A DNA stretch of 64,000 nt from Luteimonas yindakuii (GCF_004803715.2 NZ_CP039383.2:496001-560000); one strand, 5' to 3'; numbered from the stretch's first letter, positions 38,472-48,753 are shown. The notes: a model not told the origin generated them from the letters alone. Made by a program: numbers and translations.

Positions 38472-38841
38472 GTTCTCTATCTTTCAATTCGCACTGCCAC
38501 ACCGTGAGGGCGCCCCAGCCGAGTTCGGCTAGGTCCTTCAGGTTACGCAGATCCCTCGCACGGTTTGAGACTGCTTTGTCTCGCCAAAACCCGGAGTTGC
38601 TCTTCGGGGTGCGAGACAGCCTACAGTCTTCGTGGCCGTGCCAGAAGCAGCCATGGACGAAGAGCACCTTGCGCCTCGATCCGAACACCAGGTCAGGCTT
38701 TCCCGGCAACTTGGGGCCATGGAGCCGGTATCGATAGCCCATTGCGAACACCATGCGTCGAACCACCATTTCAGGCGCGGTGTCCTTAGACCCGACCTGA
38801 CTCATGAGCCAGCTGCGGCGTTCAGGTGTCAAGCGGTCCAT
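38434..38841 (-). CDS. vsr: Very short patch repair endonuclease
   Basis: A 135-residue enzyme that nicks at T:G mismatches arising from deamination of 5-methylcytosine. The motifs KPDLVFGSRRKVLFVHGCFWHGH (visible in part as FVHGCFWHGH) carry the zinc and metal ligands, and the start MDRLTPERRSWLM is typical. It lies upstream of and overlaps the methyltransferase by 38 bases, and 13 bases downstream of the integrase stop, so all four genes may be one transcript. Vsr proteins usually pair with Dcm-like methylation, in keeping with the neighbour. Confidence 0.93.
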   Translation of the reverse strand: MDRLTPERRSWLMSQVGSKDTAPEMVVRRMVFAMGYRYRLHGPKLPGKPDLVFGSRRKVLFVHGCFWHGHEDCRLSRTPKSNSGFWRDKAVSNRARDLRNLKDLAELGWGALTVWQCELKDREHVAERIKAFLEE

Positions 38842-38854
38842 GGGTGCGGAGCGC

Positions 38855-40570
38855 CTAAACTGGCAGGTCGAGGAGGTTGATCACCGGTTGAAGACTGGCG
38901 ACCGCTGGGCGATCCCCGTATCGCTTGCTGGTGATCGATACTTGTTCGTGCCCCAAGATCCAAGCGATGTCGGTTTCGTGAGCGCCGGCAGCGGCAAGCC
39001 GGGCAGCGACCGTGTGTCTGAAGCTGTGGGCAGCGGTCTTCTTCGGGTCGTCGATCCCTGCACGTCGCATGCGATGAGCCAGCCGCTTCTGAAGCTTGTC
39101 GATTGGGCTCCGGTCTGTACGAGGCGTTGAACGCATGTCGGCGGGCCACAGGTAGCCGTCTGGAGCTTCTGTACCAGCGACGAACTCGAGCAGTCCCAGT
39201 TCGATCAGCCGACGATGGACGGGGACTTGCCGCGCGCTCGAGTCTGTCTTGAGCTGCTTCCCGGGCGCGTCTTCGTTGATGTCGAAGAACCAGACTCCGT
39301 GCTCTTCTCGCACGTCCCGCTTCTGCAGCTGCGCTGCTTCCCCAAGGCGGCAGCCGGTGTACGCAAGAATCCGCGGAATCCAGTACATGAACGGTTCCAC
39401 CTTGCTCCGTTCCAAGGCCATGAAGTACGCCCGCAAGTCCTCATCTGTGAATGGCTTGCGGTCATCTTTTGCCCGCCCAGTCTTTAGGTCCCTGAGGACT
39501 GTCGCAGGGCTCTGTGCAATCAGGTCGTGCTCAGTGGCCCATTTGAACAGGCTGCGTACTGCCTGCTGGTACATGTTCACGCTGGCTGCGGAGAGTCGAG
39601 GGACTGCTTCGTCCTCACTCGCTCGCGCGAGCGCTTCCACCGGGGTAAGCCCGGGGAACGACTTCTTGGCGTTCGATGGAAATCTCGTGAGGGAGAGACC
39701 GAGGGCGCGCAGGTCGCTTTTCTCAATCGCACCAATTGGCCGGTCGCCTATCAGGCTCACGACGACTGCGTAAATCTCGCGGAACTGAGCCTCGGTTCGG
39801 GCACTCCAAGCTTTCCTGGCGACGCGTTCTTCAGCGTAACTGGTCACTACCTCTGAGAGGGTCGGAGTCGGCTTGAGAGGGGCCTGAGGGGCCTCCCAGT
39901 CGCGCTCGAGGGCCGGAGGGGGCATGCGCAGGGGCTCGCCGCTGAGCGCCCTCAGCTCCGCCTTGAGGGCTTCCAGCTTAGCCTCGATCAGGCGTCGCCC
40001 GAGCTTCCGCAGCGTTTCCGGCGCGGCGTCGGGAAGCATCCGATGCGCCCATGGGATTCCGATGCTGTAATCGGCATGAGCGAGTGCCGCCGCAAGTCGT
40101 TCGGCTTCGTCGGCAAGGTCCCAGCGATGAACGTCAAGCCCTGGCTCGTCCCACCCCTCCAGGGCAAGCCGGTTCTCGATTTCATCGAAGGTCGCTTGCG
40201 TGTAGCGACGCGTCAGTTGGTCCAGTTCGTCCTGCGTCATCTTGGTCTTGCGCTGGCGGACGAGCGCCAGATAGGTGCGGATGTGGGTCTCCCACAGTGC
40301 GAGGCGGCGGGCCGCTTCCCGACGGTCGCCCGTACGCAGGCTGCGGGTGATCTCGACCCTGCCCAGCAGGCTCTGAAGGGCAGCCGGCACGATCATTCTA
40401 GAAGTGTAAGTGTTGCCGCGTCGCTGTAGCACTTCCTGTAGCGTTCCCTGTAGCGCGGCGCTAGGAACGTCGGAAACGCTTGCAAGTCGATTATGAGGCC
40501 TAGGGCGCTGAAATACATTGAGCGGCGTCAATCTACATGCGCCGCAAGAGTTAGTAGTCAGATAAGTCAC
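38855..40570 (-). CDS. Tyrosine-type site-specific integrase with DUF6538-like N-terminal domain
   Basis: A 571-residue recombinase. Catalytic residues are seen in order as TGCRLGEA (Arg), HSFRHT (His-x-x-Arg), LGHEQ (His) and SKRYGD (Tyr). The N-terminal part with RSLRTGDRREAARRLALWE resembles the DUF6538 arm-binding domain of island integrases. The exact start is uncertain. No better-supported internal ATG precedes the arm domain, so the first ATG is given. The gene leads a minus-strand block with vsr, methyltransferase and nuclease, and is separated by 174 bases from the divergent giant recombinase gene. An active element is plausible. Confidence 0.9.
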   Translation of the reverse strand: MTYLTTNSCGACRLTPLNVFQRPRPHNRLASVSDVPSAALQGTLQEVLQRRGNTYTSRMIVPAALQSLLGRVEITRSLRTGDRREAARRLALWETHIRTYLALVRQRKTKMTQDELDQLTRRYTQATFDEIENRLALEGWDEPGLDVHRWDLADEAERLAAALAHADYSIGIPWAHRMLPDAAPETLRKLGRRLIEAKLEALKAELRALSGEPLRMPPPALERDWEAPQAPLKPTPTLSEVVTSYAEERVARKAWSARTEAQFREIYAVVVSLIGDRPIGAIEKSDLRALGLSLTRFPSNAKKSFPGLTPVEALARASEDEAVPRLSAASVNMYQQAVRSLFKWATEHDLIAQSPATVLRDLKTGRAKDDRKPFTDEDLRAYFMALERSKVEPFMYWIPRILAYTGCRLGEAAQLQKRDVREEHGVWFFDINEDAPGKQLKTDSSARQVPVHRRLIELGLLEFVAGTEAPDGYLWPADMRSTPRTDRSPIDKLQKRLAHRMRRAGIDDPKKTAAHSFRHTVAARLAAAGAHETDIAWILGHEQVSITSKRYGDRPAVASLQPVINLLDLPV

Positions 40571-40744
40571 TCATTGCAGCACTAAATAGTTGATTTTTAA
40601 GAAGAAATGTCAGGTATCACGTTCTTATGATGATCGGCCGCTAGTCGCGGCTATGATGCGGCGTACGGACGCTAAGTAGCTTGAGGCATAAGAAGGTCGG
40701 CACGGACGTTGCGCCGGCGATGACCCTAGCACTACTCTGGCCCC

Positions 40745-43700
40745 ATGCCGGCCGCCGCGGACATTGTTGAGCATCAAAGCCCCCAAAACGAGTGGCAGCT
40801 CGACCCGAAGGAATACGAGTCCGCCGTAGAAGCCGCGCTGCGGGCAGGGTTGCAGGAATTGGCGGCCTCCTTGCCAGCGCTAGACCTGGTCATCCTCAAC
40901 AATCTTCGTATCCATCATCTCCCCATGAGCGAGACAGGGGTGGTGAGACGCGCCGGATTGACGCTTTCGCCCGATGCCAAGCGGGACGTTCCAGTAGCTG
41001 CGGCAATCGTTGAGTGGATGAACCAGCAGCCCGGTCCCGCGCTGACGATCTTGACCGGGGTGTTGGCGAACCTCGCCTCGGGGCCAGAAGGTCGAGACCC
41101 CGGCCAACGTAGTCGCATCAACAGCCTCGCTCGGATCGTCAGAGCGGCGATCGAGAAACCCAATGCCGACCTTCGCAGCCTGATTGCAGGCGCGCTCACG
41201 GTGTCTGACCTGATGAGGCTTGTGGATGAGCAGGTAGGTCAGGACAGTGGAATACATAAGACGTTCAATCAGCTCTGGAGCAGCTGGCTTCGCCATCGTA
41301 TAGAGCGATGGACGATGGCGGACCCCACTCGGCTACGGCTGGCGATGGGGCCCCCCGTGGCGCTTCCGATCGATTTGGATAGCCCTGATCTGCCGTTGTG
41401 GGGAGACGGCGCGCAGGCCGATGATCAGGTTGAGCTGGCTATAAATGAGATCGTTGGCCCCGCATTCTCGGGAGCCGGGACGCGTGCTACTCACCTTCTG
41501 GCGAGCTCCCACGGACTGCTTAGGCGTTCAGGTGAGACACCGCTAGCGCTGCATCCTGACCAGCTGGTCCCCGAAGCCCTCATTCAGCAGGTCGCTAGAA
41601 GGTCACTGGAAGTCGGCATCGCGTCGATCTCAAGCGGCGCACGTGAGCGTGCGGAGCCCTACCTCGCCTTGGGCCTCCAGATCGCATCCGGGTTGCGGGA
41701 GGTGGAGCTGGGGAGGCTGGACTGGGGGGTCTTCGATGACAGCACGGATGTCGTGCTGCTGGTGGACAGGCCGATGCTGTCCCTTCGCGTGCGCCGGCCC
41801 CCAAACGCGGTGGAGCCGCCTCCCGGGCTGGTACCGCACCTGAAGCCAACGGCAGATCGCTTTGACTGGCCATTGCCGCTATCACTGCACGACGCGCTCA
41901 AAAAGCTGGCGGGGAGTGCTGGACCAGAGGCGGGTGCCCCAGTGTTGCCTTTCGCAAGGTACGGAGTGAGGTACCGCCTGAGAGAGTCGGTCGCGGAACT
42001 TCTACCTGGCGCCCAGTTCGGGGCGAGTCGCTTCAGGCTGGTCATCGCAGCGCACTTGGCGGACCGTCATGGTCCTGAGGTCGCCCAGTTGGCGTTGCGG
42101 GACAGCTTCTCAACGTCGCTCGGCCCCGCCTACTACACCGCGGTACCGGAGAGCGTCTTGGCCCAGACGCTGTCATCGCTTCTAACGGCTTGGTTTGGCG
42201 AGCCGGCACCTCTGGTGCCTAAGGGGGACAGCTACATCGGTTCGCGGGTCGTTCTGAAGGACCACTGCGCACGCGAGTGGCCGAAGCTTCTGAGGCAAGA
42301 GGCGTACTCGGCTGCACGCAGGAAGGACCGGCAGAGGGACGCCCTTGTCGCAAGCAGGAACCACCTCGCGGCGAGCCTTTGTGCTGCGACGGGCCTGCGC
42401 CCTGGACGCAGCATCGGTGAACTCCACCTCGACTCGGTCGTTCCGGAGCTCGGGCTGGTCATCCTAGAAGACAAGCTTGTAGATGTGCTGCGGAGGACGA
42501 GGGTTGCCGCCACCGGATGGCGATGGACCGCCGAACTCAGGGGGTATCTCGATAAGTTGATCGATTTGAGTCGGGATCCGGACCCAGGCACTTCGAGCTG
42601 GGCGCGGGCAGTGCTCATGAGCGAGCAGCCATTGTTCTCGTTGCCCAATACGTCAGATGGCGTCGATCCGCTGAGCATGCGCGAGCTGCTCCAAACGATG
42701 CCGAATCCGCTGGACGCGGTTCCCAACTACTACCGCCATAGGTTGTGCCAGCGCCTGATCGAGGAGGGCGTGGACTGGGAGTTGAGGCACGCTCAGCTTG
42801 GCTGGGTAGTGACGCCATCCTATGCGCTGGCTGACCTGTCGCCTTTGTCCGCAGAGCTGCTAGGCGAACGGCTCGGGAGCACCATTGACAAGATCCTCAT
42901 GGAGGACGGCTGGTTCGCTGATCGACAGAGGATTCCCACGTGGTCGTGGCACGGGGTTCCCAACCGACCTTTGAAGGACTGGATGGTCGAGCTCCGTCGC
43001 TACGAAGCAGAGCATGACCGCCACGTCCGCGGCGTTCGGGAAGAATTCAAGGCTCGCAGAAGGGAAGTCGAAGCGCAGGTGCTGCCACGTCTCGCGGCGG
43101 CCATTGAGAAATTTCTGCCGGCGCTGAGGCTGGATGTTGAAACCCGGTCAATCTCCTTGGCACCGGCCCGCCCTTCTGGAGAGCGTGTAGCGCTCTCGAT
43201 GGAGCATTACCTGCTTGTAAGGGAGGGGACACGTCAGGGGGATCGTGAGCCGGGATGGGCGCTCGAGGCATTGGCCGCGGAATACCTGATTCACGAGGTC
43301 GTATCGAAAGCAATCAAGGGTGGCTTGGTGTCAGGGCCAGAGCCGCCTCGCCGCCATCTGGGCACTACCGCGCAGCTTTCCCCCTTCCTGCCCGGCATGG
43401 GCCTGGCCATCCGACACGCCGAGGCGATACGTGGGCGGCTCGAGGAACTCATTGCGGCAAATGGAGTTCGCGACAAGGCTGCTGCCACACAGCTGTCAGT
43501 GATTGCCCGCAGTCCTTTTCGTACCCTGGAGGCCGCGGCCGCGGCGGTGCATTCAAGTACGAACCCGGTCCGAAGCGCCAGCAACCAGATGTGGCTCCGC
43601 GTACCTGCCAGACAGGATCGAAGGGAGGTGCCTATGGTGTTGGGCGGGATAGATGCGGCATTGCTCGCAAGACGCAAGGTCGACGCTCCAACTGCTAAGG

Positions 43701-45892
43701 CCCTCACGTCACAACAGATCTCAGAGTGGTTTCACGGTCGATTTTCCGACGTAGCGCCTTTGGGAGAAGCGGACGAAGGAATTGAGCGTGTAGTCGCCAC
43801 GCTGCAGATGGCAGGACGCCTGGAGCTGTCCGGCCCTGAGCGGCTGGTCATGGAGGGGCACACGCTCGCGTGCGTCGGCACCACTCGTAGCGTGGCGATC
43901 GATGATCGTTGGCCGTTGCGAACGCGACAGCACTTGGCTGACGGCGGTGTGATCGCCGTCCGGGAGCCATCATCACGCAAGCTCGGGACCCAATCGCGAA
44001 CAGGCGCGGGCTCCTACGCCAAGTTCACCTCGGCCCTCAACGCCGAAGTTTCGCGGGCGCGGGGAGGTGGGAAGAGTGATGGTAAGCATGGTTGGCGCAG
44101 GCGGCTGCGATCGGAGCTGGACCGGCTCGCGAAGCAGGAGGAGACAGGTCCGAATCTGAGGCTTCTGGTCGAATACTCGATCCACAGGTTGCGCCATGGC
44201 GGCCAACGTGTGTCGAACCTGAGCCAAGGAACCCTGCATAAGGAGGTCACGCGCTTCGGACGGTTGCTTCTCGACGTCCTGGGTTCCAGATCGTTGCTAT
44301 CGCTCGATGGCTCCGAGATCCAATCCGCATATCTGGCGGTACTGCTCGGCAAGCCCCAGGCAACCCGGCCGGATGTGCTCGAGGAGCTGGGCAAGTTCCA
44401 TCGCCACCTTGTGTCCCTGCATCACGTTGCGGAGGTGGATTTCGAGCCTTTACGAACGGTCTGCGGTCCAAGGGTGCGCTGGCCTGCACCGGGCGCTTAC
44501 TCGGATGTTGAGCTGGAGAGGACGCTGGGTGAACTTAGGGACGATCTGGAGCGGGAGCGCGCTCGTTTGGATGCCGGACCACAGGATGTCAGGGCGTGCG
44601 CGCTTCGTGTGGTGGCCACCATCCTTCTTGAAGCGTCGGGTGCGAGGCCCTCTTCGATCCACGGCCTGGTGTTGGGAGATATCCACCTCACTGGCCCAGG
44701 GGCGGATTTCCTGCACATCCACCGGTCAGGCGAGTACGGGGAGGCCAAGACAGCGGCATCAGTGGGCTTTGTCCGTCTTGAAGGTGATCTCTGGGCGTCC
44801 AACCGGGAGCAGGTTCGGGAGTGGCTGGATCGGGAAAGGGCTTTGGCGGGAGACTCCTGGTGGAGGTACCCCGTTTTTGCAGAATCCGTGGGGTCGGGTA
44901 GGCGGTTCGCACGGGCGTTCATGACGGACAGAATTGGCCAGCTCCTCAAATGGGTAACCGACGACGAAAGGGCGCGTGTGTACTGGCTTCGCAAGAGGCG
45001 AATCACGGCCCGGATGCGATCGGCCTTGTCCGAAGGTCATGTGCCGAGATCCGTCTATCGCGCCCTACGAGAGTCTGGTCACGTCGACGTGCGAACGACG
45101 CTGGGCAGCTACATCCATGATGCGAGCGTGCCGGTGACGACGTACTTGCGTACAGCAGGACAGCTGGACCGGGGGGCAATCATCCGCGCGACGGGGTTGC
45201 CTGGGAATACGCTCGACCAGGCGTGGCACCGCAACCGGCATCGCGGTGAGGCGGGAAGGATGAAAGAGGTGCTGGACCGGTTGGGCTCTGGTATCGCAGC
45301 GCGGCCCATCGAATGCATCACCGAACCCCCCATGCTGTACAGGCAAAAAGTCCTGCGGCCGGCACATCTGGATGCCTATGCGCGCGCCCGACAACGTGAC
45401 CGCGAACCCCTTGCCGCGATGGCCCATACCGGAATCTCGGACCTGCAGGCTGACATCCTGGACCGGGCAGCTTTGGATCTTCTTCGGCGGATCGGATCTG
45501 CTCCATGGCACATCGACGGTGTGCAACAGAGTCGGGCCGTAATGCCTCCCGCGCGTCGCCTTCAGGAAACGGACAAGCTGTTTGCGCTCATGGATACGAC
45601 TGCCACCGCTTGGCTTGATGTGCTCGTCGACGCGTGGGTCGAGCAGGGCTATGTCCACCGTATTTGCGGTGAGGGCGTTGTGCTGATGCTTCGAACGCCT
45701 GAAGAGCTACGGGCGGCTCACGATCTGGTGGCTTCGACGGGGGTGCGGCTACGAGTCGGCACTGCGTCGGGTCTACAAGTTCTGGAGGCGAGCGAATCCT
45801 CGACCGACCAGAGAAGCGCCCATACGAACGCGTTCCGGTGGGTGCTGGCCATGTATTGGCTGTACCGAGCGCTGAGTGCCGAGCGGCCCTAA
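40745..45892 (+). CDS. Giant protein with three tandem tyrosine-recombinase-like domains
   Basis: A 1715-residue single reading frame, soluble, of even coding quality throughout. Three tyrosine-recombinase folds appear. Domain 1 has IASGLREVELGRL (Arg318), SRFRLVIAAHL (Arg431), and ALRDSFSTSLGPAYYT (Tyr463/464). Domain 2 has ATGLRPGR (Arg552), YYRHRL (Arg664), and LRHAQLGW..PSY. Domain 3 has EASGARPSSIHGL (Arg1301), WLRKRRITARMRSALSEG (near 1416), and SGHVDVRTTLGSYIHD (His1446, Tyr1456), the best preserved. The first two have lost the usual His of HxxR. The protein may be a recombinase that carries its own three-subunit assembly, or a structural one. It diverges from a normal integrase and overlaps the next gene by four bases at its 3' end. 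Confidence 0.7.
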   Translation: MPAAADIVEHQSPQNEWQLDPKEYESAVEAALRAGLQELAASLPALDLVILNNLRIHHLPMSETGVVRRAGLTLSPDAKRDVPVAAAIVEWMNQQPGPALTILTGVLANLASGPEGRDPGQRSRINSLARIVRAAIEKPNADLRSLIAGALTVSDLMRLVDEQVGQDSGIHKTFNQLWSSWLRHRIERWTMADPTRLRLAMGPPVALPIDLDSPDLPLWGDGAQADDQVELAINEIVGPAFSGAGTRATHLLASSHGLLRRSGETPLALHPDQLVPEALIQQVARRSLEVGIASISSGARERAEPYLALGLQIASGLREVELGRLDWGVFDDSTDVVLLVDRPMLSLRVRRPPNAVEPPPGLVPHLKPTADRFDWPLPLSLHDALKKLAGSAGPEAGAPVLPFARYGVRYRLRESVAELLPGAQFGASRFRLVIAAHLADRHGPEVAQLALRDSFSTSLGPAYYTAVPESVLAQTLSSLLTAWFGEPAPLVPKGDSYIGSRVVLKDHCAREWPKLLRQEAYSAARRKDRQRDALVASRNHLAASLCAATGLRPGRSIGELHLDSVVPELGLVILEDKLVDVLRRTRVAATGWRWTAELRGYLDKLIDLSRDPDPGTSSWARAVLMSEQPLFSLPNTSDGVDPLSMRELLQTMPNPLDAVPNYYRHRLCQRLIEEGVDWELRHAQLGWVVTPSYALADLSPLSAELLGERLGSTIDKILMEDGWFADRQRIPTWSWHGVPNRPLKDWMVELRRYEAEHDRHVRGVREEFKARRREVEAQVLPRLAAAIEKFLPALRLDVETRSISLAPARPSGERVALSMEHYLLVREGTRQGDREPGWALEALAAEYLIHEVVSKAIKGGLVSGPEPPRRHLGTTAQLSPFLPGMGLAIRHAEAIRGRLEELIAANGVRDKAAATQLSVIARSPFRTLEAAAAAVHSSTNPVRSASNQMWLRVPARQDRREVPMVLGGIDAALLARRKVDAPTAKALTSQQISEWFHGRFSDVAPLGEADEGIERVVATLQMAGRLELSGPERLVMEGHTLACVGTTRSVAIDDRWPLRTRQHLADGGVIAVREPSSRKLGTQSRTGAGSYAKFTSALNAEVSRARGGGKSDGKHGWRRRLRSELDRLAKQEETGPNLRLLVEYSIHRLRHGGQRVSNLSQGTLHKEVTRFGRLLLDVLGSRSLLSLDGSEIQSAYLAVLLGKPQATRPDVLEELGKFHRHLVSLHHVAEVDFEPLRTVCGPRVRWPAPGAYSDVELERTLGELRDDLERERARLDAGPQDVRACALRVVATILLEASGARPSSIHGLVLGDIHLTGPGADFLHIHRSGEYGEAKTAASVGFVRLEGDLWASNREQVREWLDRERALAGDSWWRYPVFAESVGSGRRFARAFMTDRIGQLLKWVTDDERARVYWLRKRRITARMRSALSEGHVPRSVYRALRESGHVDVRTTLGSYIHDASVPVTTYLRTAGQLDRGAIIRATGLPGNTLDQAWHRNRHRGEAGRMKEVLDRLGSGIAARPIECITEPPMLYRQKVLRPAHLDAYARARQRDREPLAAMAHTGISDLQADILDRAALDLLRRIGSAPWHIDGVQQSRAVMPPARRLQETDKLFALMDTTATAWLDVLVDAWVEQGYVHRICGEGVVLMLRTPEELRAAHDLVASTGVRLRVGTASGLQVLEASESSTDQRSAHTNAFRWVLAMYWLYRALSAERP

Positions 45893-46617
45893 CTGACGAG
45901 CTCAGGCTGATGGGTAATCCTGCCGCCTGGCTGAGTCGACCAGACACCATCTTCTTCCAACGCCAAAGTCCCTTCGAACCATACCGCGTCCTTGGCGAAG
46001 GCTGAGATCGGGTGCTCGATCACCTCGCGCTGCACGTCCTCCGTCATTCGCACATCAAGCAGGTCGGCGGTCAGCTTGGCGACATAGCCTTTCCGGGGGT
46101 GGTAGTACGCACCCTTTACGGGAAACGTGCCTGTTCGACTTCGCGAGATGTGTCTCTTCGGCTCGGAGAACATCTGCGGTGAAAGGACCGGCACGGGGTG
46201 GGTACCGGTAGCGTCGGTGTAGGTGGGCGGCAGGTGCGGCTTCGGGTTTTTCGAGGCGAAGGCTTCGAGGAGACGAGCGAAACCGTGGTGTGTCACGGCC
46301 TGCACGATGGGCAGCGGAGACTCTTTGCCCGCGTTTTCCTCGAGTTCCCTAGCCGTCAGCAAAAGCATGGCAGGAATGTCGAAACCCTCCAGAAGCAGCG
46401 ACTCCGTTCCCGTGACGTCCACATACGCATAAGCCCCATCCGCCTTCAGGAATCTTGAAATCGCGTCCTCCCCGAAGGCGTCGCTGATCGCCTTGGTCAC
46501 ATGTGGAAACCGTTCGATCGCCTTGATGTCCTCCTGAGGGATCGGCCTTGGCTCCCCTGACCCCGGGGATGGTGCTGCACATGGGAGGTGAAAAAATGAA
46601 GTGCTATCTAGAGGCAT
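45889..46617 (-). CDS. Hypothetical protein convergent with the giant recombinase
   Basis: About 242 residues, soluble, from the ATG at 46617. Segments such as RFPHVTKAISDAFGEDAISRFLKADGAYAYVDVTG are coding in character. The region before about residue 20 is less so, and the true start may be internal. It contains a helical N-terminal part, a TTAREL-type helix and a beta-rich end. No motif is recognised. The stop codon overlaps the giant gene's stop by four bases on the other strand, so the two have probably been carried together. Confidence 0.5.
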   Translation of the reverse strand: MPLDSTSFFHLPCAAPSPGSGEPRPIPQEDIKAIERFPHVTKAISDAFGEDAISRFLKADGAYAYVDVTGTESLLLEGFDIPAMLLLTARELEENAGKESPLPIVQAVTHHGFARLLEAFASKNPKPHLPPTYTDATGTHPVPVLSPQMFSEPKRHISRSRTGTFPVKGAYYHPRKGYVAKLTADLLDVRMTEDVQREVIEHPISAFAKDAVWFEGTLALEEDGVWSTQPGGRITHQPELVS

Positions 46618-46717
46618 CTGTCGACGATGGCTACGGTGAGGTTGCTCCACCGTCGCACGACGTAGGGCCTAAGAACGCGCGCAACCTAAGCTCCGTATGC
46701 AGCGGTTGCGAAAAACG

Positions 46718-47152
46718 TCAGAGACGCATCTTCAGATCCGTCGCGCCTTCGAGGCAGCTCAGAGAGCCTCGAACATGGCCACATGCAAGTGTCGTGCGGA
46801 CTCGTATCGCGGGGAGCCGGCGACCTACGGTCCAGACCCTCAACCGAGGCGGACACGCATCGCCGCCGAACACATCCACCGAACAGGCGCCGCGGTGGCA
46901 GTGGCGATGCTGGTCACTCCACAGGCTGGCCTACGCCATGCCGTTCGGCCGAGGCTTGCAAGGCGCTCGCACACTTCCTCGTGGTCCTCGTCTCGAGACA
47001 TGCAGAGGATGTGGCCTGCCTCGCCGGCGAAGGTCTCGGCCAGCTGCCATTCCTCGACGTCGTCGAGCAGCGCGGGCAAGCGTTCCTCGAACCGCCAGCA
47101 GGCGGTCGATCTCTGCCCGGGGCTAGCCGGGGGTGTTGGGATCGCAGGTCAT
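46718..47152 (-). pseudogene. Broken small gene overlapping the SRAP pseudogene
   Basis: The ATG at 47152 overlaps the SRAP stop (ATGA). The reading MTCDPNTPG meets a TAG after nine codons. Another frame then continues with RFEERLPALLDDVEEW, AETFAGEAGHILCMSRDEDHEEVCERLASLG, and, after a further shift, VGRRLPAIRVRTTLACGHVRGS, down to a TGA at 46718. Pieced together these read as one protein of about 140 residues with at least two frame breaks and a nonsense codon. I do not recognise the family. The pattern of breakage matches the SRAP gene beside it. Confidence 0.55.
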
Positions 47153-48074
47153 GCGGCTTCCCGGTACTCGTAATAAGGATGCCGCTTGTCGTCGAACATC
47201 GCGTAAAGCGCCTCGAGGTTCGATGGGTCCGGGTTCAACCAGGCTTCGACGTGCTCGGGCTTCATGTTGATCGGAGTGCGGTCATGGCCGGTGGCCGCCA
47301 CCTCGGGCTCCGGGTCATCCGTGATCGCGGCGAAGGACAGCAGGTCGGGCTCGACGCCCTTGGGGTCCGACCAGCTCGACCACAGGCACGGGACCAGCAT
47401 CGGCTCGCAGGTCCGCGGCTCGAACTCAAGAATCGTGTTCACCCCGTCGACCTTGACGTGTTCGTAGAAGCGGTCAGCGATCATGAGCCCGTGGTTCTGG
47501 CCGAACTGGCCGCGCCAGTAGCCTTCGAGGTTGTCGCGCCTGGCGTTGTAGGTGCCCGGGTACTTCGTGTCGTAGAAGGACGGCTTTGCCGGCGGGGCGG
47601 CACCGGTAGCGCATGAGCTTGACGACGCGGCGGCCGCCCTCCGACACGAGCACCGGGCCATAGCCGCCAGGGAATACGCGGTGGTCGATCGGGCTTGGCT
47701 TGCCTTTGAGTACATCCAGGCGCTGCTGTGCCGCAGCGGCCAGGTTGTTCCCGATGCGCAACGTTCTCGCGTGCCTTCTTCGTTTCCTTCACCAGCAGGG
47801 CGCGCTCCGCGTCAGCCACGCGGCGGCGCTGCTCGAAGAGCTTCTGCGTGAGTTCCTCGGTCTCCCACGCATCCCAGCGCCGGATCATCTCTGCCAGCTC
47901 GGCTGGCCCGTGTTGAAGGATGTCGCGCTCAGCGGCCCGCGGCACCTTCTCGCGGCGGGGCTCCTTGCCTTCCTGCCACCAGTAGATGCGGATATACGAA
48001 TCGAGATCCATATCCGCACCGGTCTCGCGGCGGAACTTGGAGAACTCGGCGCGGACCTGGGCGGAATAGCACAT
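47149..48074 (-). pseudogene. SOS-response-associated peptidase (SRAP/YedK), two frameshifts, copy 1
   Basis: The start MCYSAQV with the catalytic Cys2 is intact, and the order of motifs (RIYW, FPGGYGPVLV, NARRDNLEGYWRG, QNHGLMIADRFYEHV, LEFEPRT) is that of the SRAP/HMCES family, which crosslinks to abasic sites in single-stranded DNA. Two single-base insertions break it: a T near 47760 (before the sequence RIGNN) and an A near 47594 (before FYDTKYPG). Copy 2 at 56590-57346 is free of both insertions but broken elsewhere. Intact length would be about 308 residues, longer than YedK at 222, owing to a helical insert. Confidence 0.8.
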
Positions 48075-48261
48075 GGGTGGAGAGTAACCCTGGCCTGGTG
48101 CCCACGGCATGAGCCCCAACCCCTAGGTGGGCGCGCCGAGATGAAGGCTGCGGACTCGTCCCGTTCAGCGTGCAAGCGCCGTAGTGCACTCGCTCGAGGG
48201 CGGATGATGACGCACGGACTTCGTGGGCGCAGGTTGGTAGGAGGCTCGAGTCTAGGAGCTC

Positions 48262-48495
48262 CTACACATACGCGCCGCTCCAGATCGCCCCGAAAACGCG
48301 TCGCACAGACTCATATCCCTCCTCCGTGGACATCAGATCGCAGGGCCGCTGCCAGCCCAGCGCACTCTGTGGACGTTCGACCCAACCCCGCAGCCACGTC
48401 TCAGGGTCAAATCCTGCAGGCCATCCTTCCGCCCCCTGCCGACTTTCCAAGTTCTTCAAGAGTTCGGCAAAGCTCTGTTCGAACGTCGGATGCAT
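48262..48495 (-). CDS. DUF2384-like (MbcA/ParS/Xre) antitoxin-type protein
   Basis: A 77-residue protein ending RPCDLMSTEEGYESVRRVFGAIWSGAYV, cited in part as ALGWQRPCDLMSTEEG, which matches the toxin-binding DUF2384 domain of Xre/MbcA/ParS antitoxins. The N-terminal helix-turn-helix usual in Xre antitoxins is missing, so it is either a minimal variant or a cut-down relic. No RES-domain toxin gene lies next to it. A similar, broken copy lies at 57537-57767. The ATG at 48495 gives MHPTFEQSF as N-terminus. Confidence 0.6.
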   Translation of the reverse strand: MHPTFEQSFAELLKNLESRQGAEGWPAGFDPETWLRGWVERPQSALGWQRPCDLMSTEEGYESVRRVFGAIWSGAYV

Positions 48496-48753
48496 GCGGT
48501 GGCTACCTCTTATTGTGGAGCGATATCCGTTAGCAGTTGGCTGCTTGTTCTGGCCTGATGGTGCTGGCCCCGGTCGGCAGCTTGCTTTAGCACGCGTACT
48601 TGGCTGCTCGCAACACGCGGCACGCGACATGTCTGCGTGGTCTTCTGCATATCATGGGGCCGTCGGCATGAAGAACGCGGGGCCTAGCAGTTACGCTTGT
48701 TCTGTGGCCGAGACATCACCTTGTCCGAACGCGACGTAAGGAGAAATTTTCGA

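Noticed and set aside
40745..45892. Calling the locus a RIT (recombinase in trio) element
   Set aside because: RIT elements have three separate adjacent genes with inverted ends. Here it is one gene, and I saw no end repeats.
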